Shown here in pieces: positions 52,443 to 60,734 of a DNA stretch of 64,000 bases. Position numbers and translations under genes: made by a program. The DNA is from Microbacterium sp. No. 7 (GTDB lineage: Bacteria; Actinomycetota; Actinomycetes; Actinomycetales; Microbacteriaceae): assembly GCF_001314225.1 (NCBI RefSeq), contig NZ_CP012697.1:1178001-1242000 (forward strand). The letters run 5' to 3'. The first letter of the stretch is position 1, and the number at the start of each line of letters is the position of its first letter. The notes beneath the pieces are model-generated. The model was not told where the DNA came from. It saw nothing but the letters and a program-made list of their open reading frames with translations, and did no database searches.

Positions 52443-53630
52443 CTACCAGCTGAGCAGCTGGACGAGGTGGGCGCTGACCGCGTCGGAGACCGAGCCGGGG
52501 CCGCCGAAGACGACGACGAAGCTGCTGTTGACGAGCGACGGCTCGAGCACGCCCACGGTCGAGGCGGGGAGCGCGGCGGCGCGCGTCAGCAGCAGGGGCG
52601 AGCCCATGTTGCCGGCGAAGGCGCCCGCGACGACGGCGTCGGGGAAGCTCTCGCCCGATGCGACCGTGTAGTTGCCGATCACGAGTCCGCGCGCGATGCT
52701 GCTCTGCGCGACGAGCGCGGCGGTCTCGTAGCGGTCGCTGCCGACGAACGCGGTGCTGACGGTGACGCCCGCGCCGTCGGCCGCGCTCGCGGCGTCGGCG
52801 CCGACGGCGAACGTGGTCAGCGCGGCGCCGGCCGCGGCGCGGTTCCACCAGTCGAGGAGGGGCGTGTACACCGCCGCGTCGAGTCCGCGGACGGCGGAGA
52901 AGTTGCCGCGCAGCGCGGCCTCGGTGACCGTGCCGAGCTCGCTGTTCGCGGTGAGCAGCACGATGCCGTTGGTGTCGCGCGCGGCGGCGGGGCCCGCCGC
53001 GAGACCGTCGGGGAAGTCGCGGCCGTTGGCGAGGTAGGCGGTCCAGCTCTGCACCGACGTGCCCGGCTGCGTGCCGCCGGTCGCGCGCACGCTGTGCCAG
53101 TAGAGCGACGCGAGGCTGAGCGCCGCGGCGGTGTCGAAGCGGCTGGAGCCGGCGTAGCGCACGACGTCGACCTTGCGGTCGATCAGCGTCTGCGCGGTCG
53201 CGTCGGGCACGTGTCCGCGGCCCGACACGATGATGACGGTGTCGTAGGTGGCGAGCTCCAGCGTCACGGCCGTCGTGAGCGTGCCGTCGGCGTTGGCGAG
53301 CAGGACGGGGGCGCTCAGCGTCTCGGCGAGCGGCGCGGCCGCCAGCGCGTCGGCGTAGTCGGTCGACGAGGCGAGCAGCGCGACGCGGCCGAGGGGAGTG
53401 CCCGAGGGGGCGTAGTCGCTGAGCACGGCCGCCGACCAGGCGGTCGCGACCCGGCCGGAGTCGTAGAAGCGGAACAGGTTCGCCTTCGAGCCGGTCGAGC
53501 CGATCGTGACCTGAGGGTCGCGCGCACTCTCATGGAGCTGCGTGACCTGGGCGGCAGCGGCGGGCATGACGAGTCCCGCGGTGACGACGGCAGCCAGGGC
53601 GGTGAGGGCGGTTCGTGCAACGCGACGCAT
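52443..53630 (-). CDS. Secreted CWB2-repeat surface protein
   Basis: A 395-residue secreted protein made almost wholly of CWB2-type units. A signal peptide (1-~29, ending MPAAAAQ) is followed by three units recognisable by VALLASSTDYADALAAAPLAE, TAYLANGRDFPDGLAAGPAAA and YTVASGESFPDAVVAGAFAG. Each pairs with a VVFGGPGSVSD-like strand, and DRYETA-like motifs open two units. No other domain is present. GGAGAA lies 4 bases before ATG 53630; the longer open frame would run through the terminator. It is a paralog of the next gene upstream and likely a wall-bound surface protein. Confidence 0.88.
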   Translation of the reverse strand: MRRVARTALTALAAVVTAGLVMPAAAAQVTQLHESARDPQVTIGSTGSKANLFRFYDSGRVATAWSAAVLSDYAPSGTPLGRVALLASSTDYADALAAAPLAETLSAPVLLANADGTLTTAVTLELATYDTVIIVSGRGHVPDATAQTLIDRKVDVVRYAGSSRFDTAAALSLASLYWHSVRATGGTQPGTSVQSWTAYLANGRDFPDGLAAGPAAARDTNGIVLLTANSELGTVTEAALRGNFSAVRGLDAAVYTPLLDWWNRAAAGAALTTFAVGADAASAADGAGVTVSTAFVGSDRYETAALVAQSSIARGLVIGNYTVASGESFPDAVVAGAFAGNMGSPLLLTRAAALPASTVGVLEPSLVNSSFVVVFGGPGSVSDAVSAHLVQLLSW

Positions 53631-53722
53631 GGGGTTCTCCTCGAGACGGTGCCCACCGGGCGGGGATCCACCGGGCGCAGGGCGATTGTCTACAGGGTAG
53701 CTCAGGAGACGCTCAGACACGC

Positions 53723-53754
53723 CAAAGGCCCCCCTCCGAAGAGGGGGGCCTTTG
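53723..53754 (-). terminator. Strong UUCG-capped terminator
   Basis: A perfect 14-bp stem (53723-53736 with 53741-53754). Read on the minus strand the loop is TTCG closed by C-G, the exceptionally stable UUCG tetraloop. It follows the CWB2 gene at 53809 and insulates the next one. A smaller palindrome GGCGGC-AT-GCCGCC lies between (53771-53784). Confidence 0.85.
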
Positions 53755-53808
53755 AGAGAGTCAGATCCGAGGCGGCATGCCGCCCGAGATCGTCAGCTCA
53801 GGGGTGTC

Positions 53809-55029
53809 TTACCACTGGAACGTCTCGAAGAGCTCCTGCGAGACGGCCGGGGTCACCGAACCGGTGCCACCGAAGACCACGAAGCGGTCGCCGTTGTCAG
53901 CGGTCTCGACCAGGTAGTCCTTGGTCGTGGCGGTGAGAGCAGCCTCACGCGTGAGGAGCAGCGGGCCCTCAGCGTTGGCGGCCCAGCCACCGGCGACGAT
54001 CGCGTCGGGGAAGTTCACGCCCGAAGCGATGGTGTAGTACGTGACGCCGGGGCCGAAGTACTTCTTGGCGACCTTGACGGCGGTCTCGTAACGGTCGGCG
54101 CCGACGAGAGCGTCGTCGTACTCGACCGGCTCGGTCGCGAAACCGAGCACACCCTTGTCCGCAGCGATCTTCGCAGCGCCACCGACGACCGTGATCGACT
54201 GGTGGTTGAACGCACCGATGTTGCTCCAGTCGATGACGACACCGCCGGGCAGCTGGCTGGGCAGCCAAGCGAGCGTGGCGGGCGAGAACGACACAGCGTT
54301 GCCGGCGAGGAAGTTGGCGGTGAACGAAGGCACACCGTCCTCACCAGCGGTCAGCAGGACCACACCGTTGCTGGCCTTGGCAGCAGCCGGGCCCGACGCG
54401 AGGGCGTCGGGGAAGTTGCGGCCGTCGGCGAGCAGGAAGTTCACGCCCGAGGTGTAGTCCTCGGTGCTGAACAGGAGCGAGGCGATGGCGAGCGTGCCAG
54501 CGGTCTCGTAGCGGTTGACACCGGCGATGCGGACCGTGTTGAGACCCGCGTACCAGGGGCCCGACACCTGGAACAGCGCGTCGTTGAGCGCGTCCTTGGT
54601 CGACTCGGGGATGACACCCGGGCCCGAGGCGATGACGACGCCGACGAAGTTCGCGGCGAGGTAGCCCTTGACCTGCGGGTCAAGCGAGCCGTCCGCGTTC
54701 GCGAGCAGGATCGGAGCGTGCAGGATCTCGGCCAGCGGCGCAGCGGCCAGAGCGTCCGAGTAGTCGGCCGACGAGGCCAGGATGGCGACGTCGCCCCAGC
54801 CCGCGGTGTTCTGCGCAGCGAAGAGGGCGGTCAGGACGCGGTTCTTCGAAGCGAAGCGGAAGAACGTGCTCTGGTTGCCCGTGCTGCCGACGATGGTCTG
54901 GTCGAGCGCGCCGGGGATGACCGGAGCGATGTTCGGAGCAGCGGTTGCAGCAGGCGCGATCGCAAGCGACGCGGAAGCGGCAACGGCGACGGCGGCGGCG
55001 AGAGCGCCGCGGCGGGTCTTCTTACCCAT
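53809..55029 (-). CDS. Secreted CWB2-repeat surface protein (S-layer-like)
   Basis: A 406-residue secreted protein: signal peptide (1-~31, KKTRRGALAAAVAVAAS...ATAA) and three CWB2 units (VAILASSADYSDALAAAPLAE, FLLADGRNFPDALASGPAAA, YTIASGVNFPDAIVAGGWAA, with NRYETA and DRYETA openers). Codons are somewhat less GC-extreme than neighbours, and the ribosome site (AGGAG), long AT-richer leader and UUCG terminator fit a highly expressed gene. It may be a main surface-layer protein. It is divergent from the wbp-like operon. Confidence 0.88.
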   Translation of the reverse strand: MGKKTRRGALAAAVAVAASASLAIAPAATAAPNIAPVIPGALDQTIVGSTGNQSTFFRFASKNRVLTALFAAQNTAGWGDVAILASSADYSDALAAAPLAEILHAPILLANADGSLDPQVKGYLAANFVGVVIASGPGVIPESTKDALNDALFQVSGPWYAGLNTVRIAGVNRYETAGTLAIASLLFSTEDYTSGVNFLLADGRNFPDALASGPAAAKASNGVVLLTAGEDGVPSFTANFLAGNAVSFSPATLAWLPSQLPGGVVIDWSNIGAFNHQSITVVGGAAKIAADKGVLGFATEPVEYDDALVGADRYETAVKVAKKYFGPGVTYYTIASGVNFPDAIVAGGWAANAEGPLLLTREAALTATTKDYLVETADNGDRFVVFGGTGSVTPAVSQELFETFQW

Positions 55030-55749
55030 TGTTTGTGTCTCCTAGGTAGATTCTCTTGGGTTACAACGTCCAAGTAGTTTCCCGCTCGCTGAACTTCGTA
55101 GCTCACAAGCACTCAGTGCGCTGCGCAAACTATGGGACTCACAAGAAGCTAACAGTAGGTATCCGGGTTCGCAAGTTGTTCCGGCGTGCGGAGAAGTCAG
55201 AAATCGTCACAGAGCCGGTGCGGTCGGACCGGGTGTTTTCCTGTCCGCGGGGCCGTGCGTCCGTCGGGGCGACGATGCCCCCGCGGACGTTCCCGGGGGT
55301 CGGGCGGCTGGCGCGATTTCACGGTTCTGGCGCGGATTTACCGGCATCCCGGCTTCTTTCGTCTCGCATCCTGCAGTGATGCGGACGAAGCGTCCGATCC
55401 GGTTCGCCGTGGCACCAAGATGCCATGGCAATCGAGCGCCTCGAGCCTGCGGGCCCCGGAACGGTGCGCGGGAGCCGGGTGTCCGCACCCGCCTTGTCAG
55501 CAAACTGTCAGCAAACGAGGGGCCGTGCGTTTGCGGCCGGAACCGGCGTGTTTTTCGCAAGATGACGCGCGGATGAACGGCGTCTGGATGCCGGGAGCGG
55601 GGCCCGCGCGGGATGCCACTAGTAAATACTGTGTGACTCCTGCCGGAATCGGGCCTCCGGCACGTGCGCCGCGCCTTCGGGACCGCAAAAGGTTGGCCGC
55701 TAGACTGAGGCCTCGAAAGCGGGGATGCGTGTTCCCCCTGGAGGAACGT
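55030..55749. promoter_or_regulatory. 720-bp non-coding region between CWB2 gene and wbp-like operon
   Basis: No supported gene lies here. The first ~150 bases are less GC-rich and should hold the promoter and long leader of the CWB2 gene; TTGCGA...TTAGCT on the minus strand (~55150-55172) is a weak candidate. An exact 11-bp tandem repeat TGTCAGCAAAC lies at 55495-55516. A wobble-paired hairpin CCGTGGCA/TGCCATGG is at 55407-55428. The right end holds the TAGACT box for the wbp-like operon. The middle could hide a small RNA, but nothing in it is recognisable. Confidence 0.5.
55701..55706 (+). promoter_or_regulatory. -10 box of wbp-like operon
   Basis: TAGACT, ~43 bases before GTG 55750. The leader of ~37 bases includes GGAGGAAC directly before the start. 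Confidence 0.55.
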
Positions 55750-56364
55750 GTGAACTCAGCGGCAGACACTTCTGTGCGTATCGTCGACTCGGCCGACGTC
55801 TCACCCCGGGCCCGCATCGGCCGCGGCTCGAGCATCTGGCACCTCGCGCAGGTGCGCGAGGACGCCGTGCTGGGCGAGAACTGCATCGTGGGCCGCGGCG
55901 CCTACATCGGCACCGGCGTCACCCTCGGCGACAACTGCAAGGTGCAGAACTACGCCCTCGTGTACGAGCCGGCCCGGCTCGCCGACGGCGTCTTCATCGG
56001 TCCCGCGGTGGTCCTCACGAACGACACGTATCCGCGCGCGATCAACCCCGACGGGTCGATCAAGAGCGCGCACGACTGGGAGCCCGTCGGCGTCACGATC
56101 GAGCAGGGCGCGTCGATCGGCGCGCGCGCGACGTGCGTCGCCCCCGTCACGATCGGCGCCTGGGCGACCGTCGCGGCGGGCGCCGTGGTCGTGAAGGACG
56201 TGCCGGCGCACGCCCTCGTCGCCGGCGTCCCGGCCCGCCGCCTGGGCTGGGTGGGACGCGCCGGCGTGCCCCTCGCGCCGGAGGGCGACGGCATCTGGAC
56301 CTGCCCCGAGACGGGCGCCCGCTACATCGAGACAGACGACACACTCACCGAGGAGACGGCGTGA
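55750..56364 (+). CDS. wbpD: Sugar N-acetyltransferase, WbpD-like (left-handed beta-helix)
   Basis: A 204-residue hexapeptide-repeat transferase. Repeats such as ENCIVGRGAYIGTGVTLGDNC and ASIGARATCVAPVTIGAWATVAAGAVV form the beta-helix. NDTYPRAINPDGS and the C-terminal TCPETGARYIE tail match the WbpD group. In Pseudomonas, WbpD acetylates the 3-amino group of UDP-GlcNAc3NA. It is first in the operon wbpD-wbpE-wbpB-acyltransferase. GTG 55750 has GGAGGAAC just upstream and overlaps the next gene by four bases. Other acetyltransferases share the fold, so the assignment rests on the neighbours too. Confidence 0.82.
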   Translation: MNSAADTSVRIVDSADVSPRARIGRGSSIWHLAQVREDAVLGENCIVGRGAYIGTGVTLGDNCKVQNYALVYEPARLADGVFIGPAVVLTNDTYPRAINPDGSIKSAHDWEPVGVTIEQGASIGARATCVAPVTIGAWATVAAGAVVVKDVPAHALVAGVPARRLGWVGRAGVPLAPEGDGIWTCPETGARYIETDDTLTEETA

Positions 56365-57458
56365 CCGAGTTCATCCCGCCAGCCAAGCCGATCATCGGCG
56401 ACGAGGAGCGCGAGGCGGTCGACCGCGTGCTGCGCAGCGGCATGGTGGCGCAGGGCCCCGAGGTCGCCGCGTTCGAGCGCGAGTTCTCCGGCCACTTCGT
56501 CGCGGGCCGTCCCGTCGTCGCGGTCAACTCCGGCACGGCCGGACTGCACCTGGGCCTGCTGGCGGCCGGCGTCGGCCCCGGCGACGAGGTCATCGTGCCC
56601 TCGTTCACCTTCGCCGCGACGGGCAACGCCGTCGCGCTGACGGGCGCGACGCCGGTCTTCGCCGACATCGAGCCCGAGACCTTCACGCTCGACCCCGCCG
56701 CCGTCGAGGCGGCGATCACCGATCGCACGAGGGGCGTGCTGCCCGTGCACCTCTACGGGCACCCCGCGCGCATGCGCGAGCTGACGGCGCTGGCCGCCGC
56801 CCGCGGCATCGAGGTCTACGAGGACGCGGCGCAGGCGCACGGCGCGGCGCTCGACGGCATCCCCGTCGGCACGTTCGGCCGGTTTGCGATGTTCTCGCTC
56901 TACCCGACCAAGAACATGACGAGCGGCGAGGGCGGCATGATCTCGGCGGCCGACGACGACCTCGCCCGCCGCGCGCGACTGCTGCGCAACCAGGGCATGG
57001 AGCGGCAGTACGAGAACGAGGTCGTCGGCTTCAACGCGCGGATGACCGACATCCACGCCGCGATCGGGCGCGTGCAGCTCACCAAGGTCGACGCGTGGAC
57101 GGCGACGCGCAAGGGCAACGCCGCCTTCCTCGACGCGAGCCTGCGCGGCGTGCTCATCCCGCCCGTCGCCGAGGGCGCCTCGCACGTGTACCACCAGTAC
57201 ACCATCCGCGTTGCCGACGACCGCGACGGGTTCGTGCGGGCGCTGCGCGAGGAGCACAGCGTCGGCAGCGGCGTGTACTACCCGATCCCGAACCACCGGC
57301 TGCCGTCGCTCGCGCCGTACGCGCCGGGGCTCGAGCTGCCCGAGACCGAGCGCGCCGCGCGCGAGGTCGTCTCGCTGCCCGTGCACCCGTCGCTGTCGCA
57401 GGGCGACCTGGAGCGGATCGTGACGGCCGTGAACGCGGTCGCCGGGGCGGGGGCCTGA
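56361..57458 (+). CDS. wbpE: DegT/DnrJ/EryC1 sugar aminotransferase, WbpE-like
   Basis: A 365-residue PLP aminotransferase: VVAVNSGTAGLHLGLLAAGVGPGDEVIVPSFTFAAT, EDAAQAHGA, and the Schiff-base lysine in YPTKNMTSGEGGM. In the WbpD/E/B pathway it converts the 3-keto sugar from WbpB to the 3-amino sugar. The start GTG overlaps the upstream stop. Co-location with a WbpB-type oxidoreductase and a WbpD-type acetyltransferase is the main reason for assigning C-3 specificity. Confidence 0.87.
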   Translation: MTEFIPPAKPIIGDEEREAVDRVLRSGMVAQGPEVAAFEREFSGHFVAGRPVVAVNSGTAGLHLGLLAAGVGPGDEVIVPSFTFAATGNAVALTGATPVFADIEPETFTLDPAAVEAAITDRTRGVLPVHLYGHPARMRELTALAAARGIEVYEDAAQAHGAALDGIPVGTFGRFAMFSLYPTKNMTSGEGGMISAADDDLARRARLLRNQGMERQYENEVVGFNARMTDIHAAIGRVQLTKVDAWTATRKGNAAFLDASLRGVLIPPVAEGASHVYHQYTIRVADDRDGFVRALREEHSVGSGVYYPIPNHRLPSLAPYAPGLELPETERAAREVVSLPVHPSLSQGDLERIVTAVNAVAGAGA

Positions 57459-57459
57459 C

Positions 57460-58452
57460 GTGGCGGCGCTGCGCGCGGGCCTGCTCGGCGTGGGCATGAT
57501 GGGCCGTCACCACGCCCGCGTGCTCCGCGAGATCGAGGGCGTCGACCTCGTCGCGATCGCCGACCCCGGGGGAGACCCGCACGGCGTCGCGGGCACCCTG
57601 CCGATCCTTCCCGACGTCTCGGCGCTCATCGACGTGGGCATCGACATCGCCGTCGTCGCGGTGCCGACCGCGTTCCACGAGGAGGCGGCGCTCGCGCTGG
57701 CGGATGCCGGTGTGCACACGCTCGTGGAGAAACCCATCGCCCACTCGCTGGACGCCGGGCAGCGGATGGTCGACGCGTTCGCCGCCGCGGGCCTGGTCGG
57801 CGCGGTCGGGCACATCGAGCGGTTCAACCCCGCGCTGCAGGAGCTGCGCAAGCGGCTCGAGGCGGGCGCCCTCGGCGCCGTCTACCAGATCACGACGCGT
57901 CGGCAGGGCCCGTTCCCGTCGCGCATCGCCGACGTCGGCGTCGCGAAGGATCTCGCCTCCCACGACATCGACCTCACCGCGTGGGTCGCGCAGTCGACCT
58001 ACGAGCGCGTGTTCGCGCAGACCGCGTTCAAGTCGGGACGCGAGTTCGAGGACATGATCGCGATCACCGGGCGCCTGGCATCCGGCGTGATCGTGAACCA
58101 CCTCGTGAACTGGCTCAGCCCGATGAAGGAGCGCGTCACGATCGTCACCGGCGAGAAGGGCGCGTTCGTCGCCGACACGGCCACCGGCGACCTCACCTTC
58201 CACGCGAACGGGACGATCCCGCTGGAGTGGGAGTCGGTCTCCAGCTTCCGCGGCGTCTCCGAGGGCGACGTCATCCGCTACGCGTTCCCGAAGCGCGAGC
58301 CCCTGCGCGTCGAGCACGAGGCCTTCCGCGACGCGGTGCTGGGCAGGCCGAGCGACGTCGTCACGATGGAGCAGGGGCAGCGCACGCTCCAGGTCGTCGA
58401 GACGGCCCTGGACTCGGCGCGCGCCGGCACGGCGGCCACGCTGACCGCATGA
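57460..58452 (+). CDS. wbpB: Gfo/Idh/MocA NAD(P) oxidoreductase, WbpB-like
   Basis: A 330-residue oxidoreductase. N-terminal Rossmann fold GLLGVGMMGRHHARVL, the catalytic EKP in HTLVEKPIAH, and GHIERFNPALQ plus DLASHDIDLTAWVA in the substrate domain. WbpB oxidises C-3 of UDP-GlcNAcA. The GTG start is one base after the aminotransferase stop. Gfo/Idh proteins have many substrates, so the assignment depends on the operon. Confidence 0.86.
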   Translation: MAALRAGLLGVGMMGRHHARVLREIEGVDLVAIADPGGDPHGVAGTLPILPDVSALIDVGIDIAVVAVPTAFHEEAALALADAGVHTLVEKPIAHSLDAGQRMVDAFAAAGLVGAVGHIERFNPALQELRKRLEAGALGAVYQITTRRQGPFPSRIADVGVAKDLASHDIDLTAWVAQSTYERVFAQTAFKSGREFEDMIAITGRLASGVIVNHLVNWLSPMKERVTIVTGEKGAFVADTATGDLTFHANGTIPLEWESVSSFRGVSEGDVIRYAFPKREPLRVEHEAFRDAVLGRPSDVVTMEQGQRTLQVVETALDSARAGTAATLTA

Positions 58453-60596
58453 GCCGGCGGGGCGCGGCCGGCACCGTCGCGCCGGCCGGGCCGCCGTCCG
58501 CCGGTGCGGCGGGCGGCACGCGCAGGTTCCTCACCGAGGTGCACGGCGTGCGCGGCGTCGCGCTCGGGCTCGTCGTCGCCTTCCACCTGTTCGGCGGCGG
58601 GCGGGTGTCGGGCGGCGTCGACGTCTTCCTCGTCATCTCGGCGTATCTGCTCACGGGCGGGATCGATCGCGCCCTGCGCGAGGGGCGGTTCTCGCTCGTC
58701 GCGCGGTACGCGCGCACGTTCTCGGGCCTGCTGCCCGCCGCGCTGCTCGTGCTCGTCGCCGTCGGCGTCGCGGGCCTCGCGATCCTGCCCGTGTCGCGCT
58801 GGGAGCAGCTGCTGCGCGAGGTCGCGGCCTCGGCGCTGCTGGCGCAGAACGCCGAGCTCGCCGGCTCGGGCCTCGCCTACGGCGCGGCGGGACCCGGCGC
58901 CAGCCCGCTGCAGCACTTCTGGTCGCTGTCGGTGCAGGGGCAGTTCCTGCTGCTGTGGCCACTGCTGGCCGTCGTGCTCGCGGGAGTGCTCGCGCTGCTG
59001 CGGCGCACGTGGTCGTCCGCGCTGTTCGCGGTCGTCACCGGCATCCTCACGGCGGCGTCGTTCGCCTACGCCGTGCACCTCGTCGGCGTCGACCAGCAGG
59101 TCGCGTACTACTCCTTCCCCGCGCGTGCGTGGGAGATGGGCGCGGGCGCCCTCGCGGCCCTCGTGCTCGCCCGGGTGCGGGTCGCGCCGGCGCTCGGCGG
59201 CGTGCTCGCGTGGACGGGCGTCGCACTCATCGTCAGCAGCGGCTTCGTCGTCGACGGCGCGCAGGCGTTCCCCGGCCCGTGGACGCTGTGGCCGGTGCTG
59301 GGCACCATCGCGATGCTCGCCGGCAGCGAGTCGGGCGGCGCGCCGCGCGCGGGCCTCACGCGCGTGCTGCAGCTGCGCCCGCTCACCTGGCTCGCCGACA
59401 TCGCCTACCCCCTCTATCTCTGGCACTGGCCGATCCTGGTGTACTTCCTCGCGTGGAACGGCCACGACCGCGTCGGCCCGGCCGGCGCCGCCGGCATCCT
59501 CGTCGTCTCGCTGCTGGCCGCGTGGGCGACGCAGCGCTGGCTCGTCGACGTCGTCGCGCGCCGTGCGCGGCGTGCCGTGGTCTCGCGCGCCGGTGCGTGG
59601 CGGGTGCTCGCGGCGCTCGTCGCCGGGTCGCTCGTCGTGGGCGGCGCGGCCGCCGGGGGCGCGGCGTGGGAGCGGCAGCGGGCCGAGGCGACGCTGGGCA
59701 CCGAGGCCGACGCCGCGCAGCATCCGGGTGCGGCCGCGCTCGTGCCGGGTGCCGACGAATCTCTGGGCACGGCGGAATCGGGGATCGCGGGCCCGTGGGA
59801 CGAGGCGCCCGTGCCCGCGCCGGAGGTCGCCGTGCGCGACCTGCCCGACATATATTCCCGTGGATGCATACAGAACTGGCGCGACGGCGACGGGCTCGAC
59901 GAGGTGCTCGTGTGCGACGACGAGCCGGGCACGCGCACGGTCGTGCTGAGCGGCGGCTCGCACGCGGTGCAGTTCTATCCGGCGCTGCGCGAGATCGCCG
60001 ACGCGCAGGGGTGGCGCCTCGTCGTCGTCGACAAGGACGGATGCCGTCTCGCCGCGGAGGATCCGCTGGTGCCGCGGCGCCCCTCGTGCGTCGCGTGGAA
60101 CGAGAAGGCCCTCGACGTCATCCTCGGCCTGCATCCCGACGCCGTCGTGACGATCGGCACCGAGACCCGGTCGGAGTCGGGCGCCGAGGGCGCGGAGAAC
60201 GTGCCCGACGGGCAGGTGGCGGTGTGGCGGCAGCTCTCCGACGCGGGCGTGCCCGTGATCGCGCTGCGCGACAGCCCCCGCTTCCCGCACGTCGTGCCGG
60301 AGTGCCTGCAGGAGAACGAGGATGCCGCGGCCTGCGGCCTCGCGCGCTCCGAGGTGTACGCGGAGGTCTCGCCGCTGGAGGCGCGCGCCGACCTCCCGGA
60401 CGACGTGATCGGCATCGACCTGGCCGACGGCTTCTGCGGCGTCGAGCGGTGCGAGCCCATCGTCGGCAACGTCGTCGCCTACCGCGACCAGTCGCACCTC
60501 ACCGCCACCTACGCCCGCACCCTCGCGCCGCTGCTGGCCGAGCGTCTCGCCGCCGCCGCGCCGTGGCTCATGCCCGCGGGCAGGTCGCCGGAGTAG
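58449..60596 (+). CDS. Acyltransferase 3 - SGNH fusion (O-acetyltransferase)
   Basis: A 715-residue OafA-type protein. About ten membrane helices (~30-410) make up the acyltransferase-3 domain: EVHGVRGVALGLVVAFHLFGGGRVSGGVDVFLVISAYLLTG, then HFWSLSVQGQFLLLWPLL. The usual E of the SVExQF motif is Q here. The extracellular SGNH domain from ~500 has LSGGSHAVQFYPAL, where the family usually has GDSH, and ends YRDQSHLTATYARTL. It probably adds acetyl to the surface polymer. Two altered consensus residues leave activity uncertain. It ends the wbp-like operon. Confidence 0.86.
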   Translation: MSRRGAAGTVAPAGPPSAGAAGGTRRFLTEVHGVRGVALGLVVAFHLFGGGRVSGGVDVFLVISAYLLTGGIDRALREGRFSLVARYARTFSGLLPAALLVLVAVGVAGLAILPVSRWEQLLREVAASALLAQNAELAGSGLAYGAAGPGASPLQHFWSLSVQGQFLLLWPLLAVVLAGVLALLRRTWSSALFAVVTGILTAASFAYAVHLVGVDQQVAYYSFPARAWEMGAGALAALVLARVRVAPALGGVLAWTGVALIVSSGFVVDGAQAFPGPWTLWPVLGTIAMLAGSESGGAPRAGLTRVLQLRPLTWLADIAYPLYLWHWPILVYFLAWNGHDRVGPAGAAGILVVSLLAAWATQRWLVDVVARRARRAVVSRAGAWRVLAALVAGSLVVGGAAAGGAAWERQRAEATLGTEADAAQHPGAAALVPGADESLGTAESGIAGPWDEAPVPAPEVAVRDLPDIYSRGCIQNWRDGDGLDEVLVCDDEPGTRTVVLSGGSHAVQFYPALREIADAQGWRLVVVDKDGCRLAAEDPLVPRRPSCVAWNEKALDVILGLHPDAVVTIGTETRSESGAEGAENVPDGQVAVWRQLSDAGVPVIALRDSPRFPHVVPECLQENEDAAACGLARSEVYAEVSPLEARADLPDDVIGIDLADGFCGVERCEPIVGNVVAYRDQSHLTATYARTLAPLLAERLAAAAPWLMPAGRSPE

Positions 60597-60640
60597 TCCG
60601 ACCGCGGCGAGTTGCGGGTGTGCCGGCGCGGAACTCGCAC

Positions 60641-60697
60641 TGTGCCGCGGTTGAAAGATTGTGCCGCGGTTGAAGGACTGTGCCGCGGGTGAACGTG
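60641..60697. repeat. Three 19-bp tandem units
   Basis: Units at 60641-60659, 60660-60678 and 60679-60697, with consensus TGTGCCGCGGTTGAAGGAC; the last has more changes. They lie between the acyltransferase stop and the wbpI-like -10 box. The period equals that of the array at 33874, but the sequence is unrelated. Confidence 0.75.
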
Positions 60698-60720
60698 CTC
60701 GGTCGGGGCTCGCGCGCCTC

Positions 60721-60726
60721 TAGACT
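60721..60726 (+). promoter_or_regulatory. -10 box, leaderless wbpI-like gene
   Basis: TAGACT, then 8 bases, then GTG 60735. Confidence 0.55.
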
Positions 60727-60734
60727 TGACGGCC

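Noticed and set aside
55207..55560. A 117-codon minus-strand frame in the long gap
   Set aside because: Basic, low-complexity translation, no ribosome site, no promoter box and no recognisable motif.
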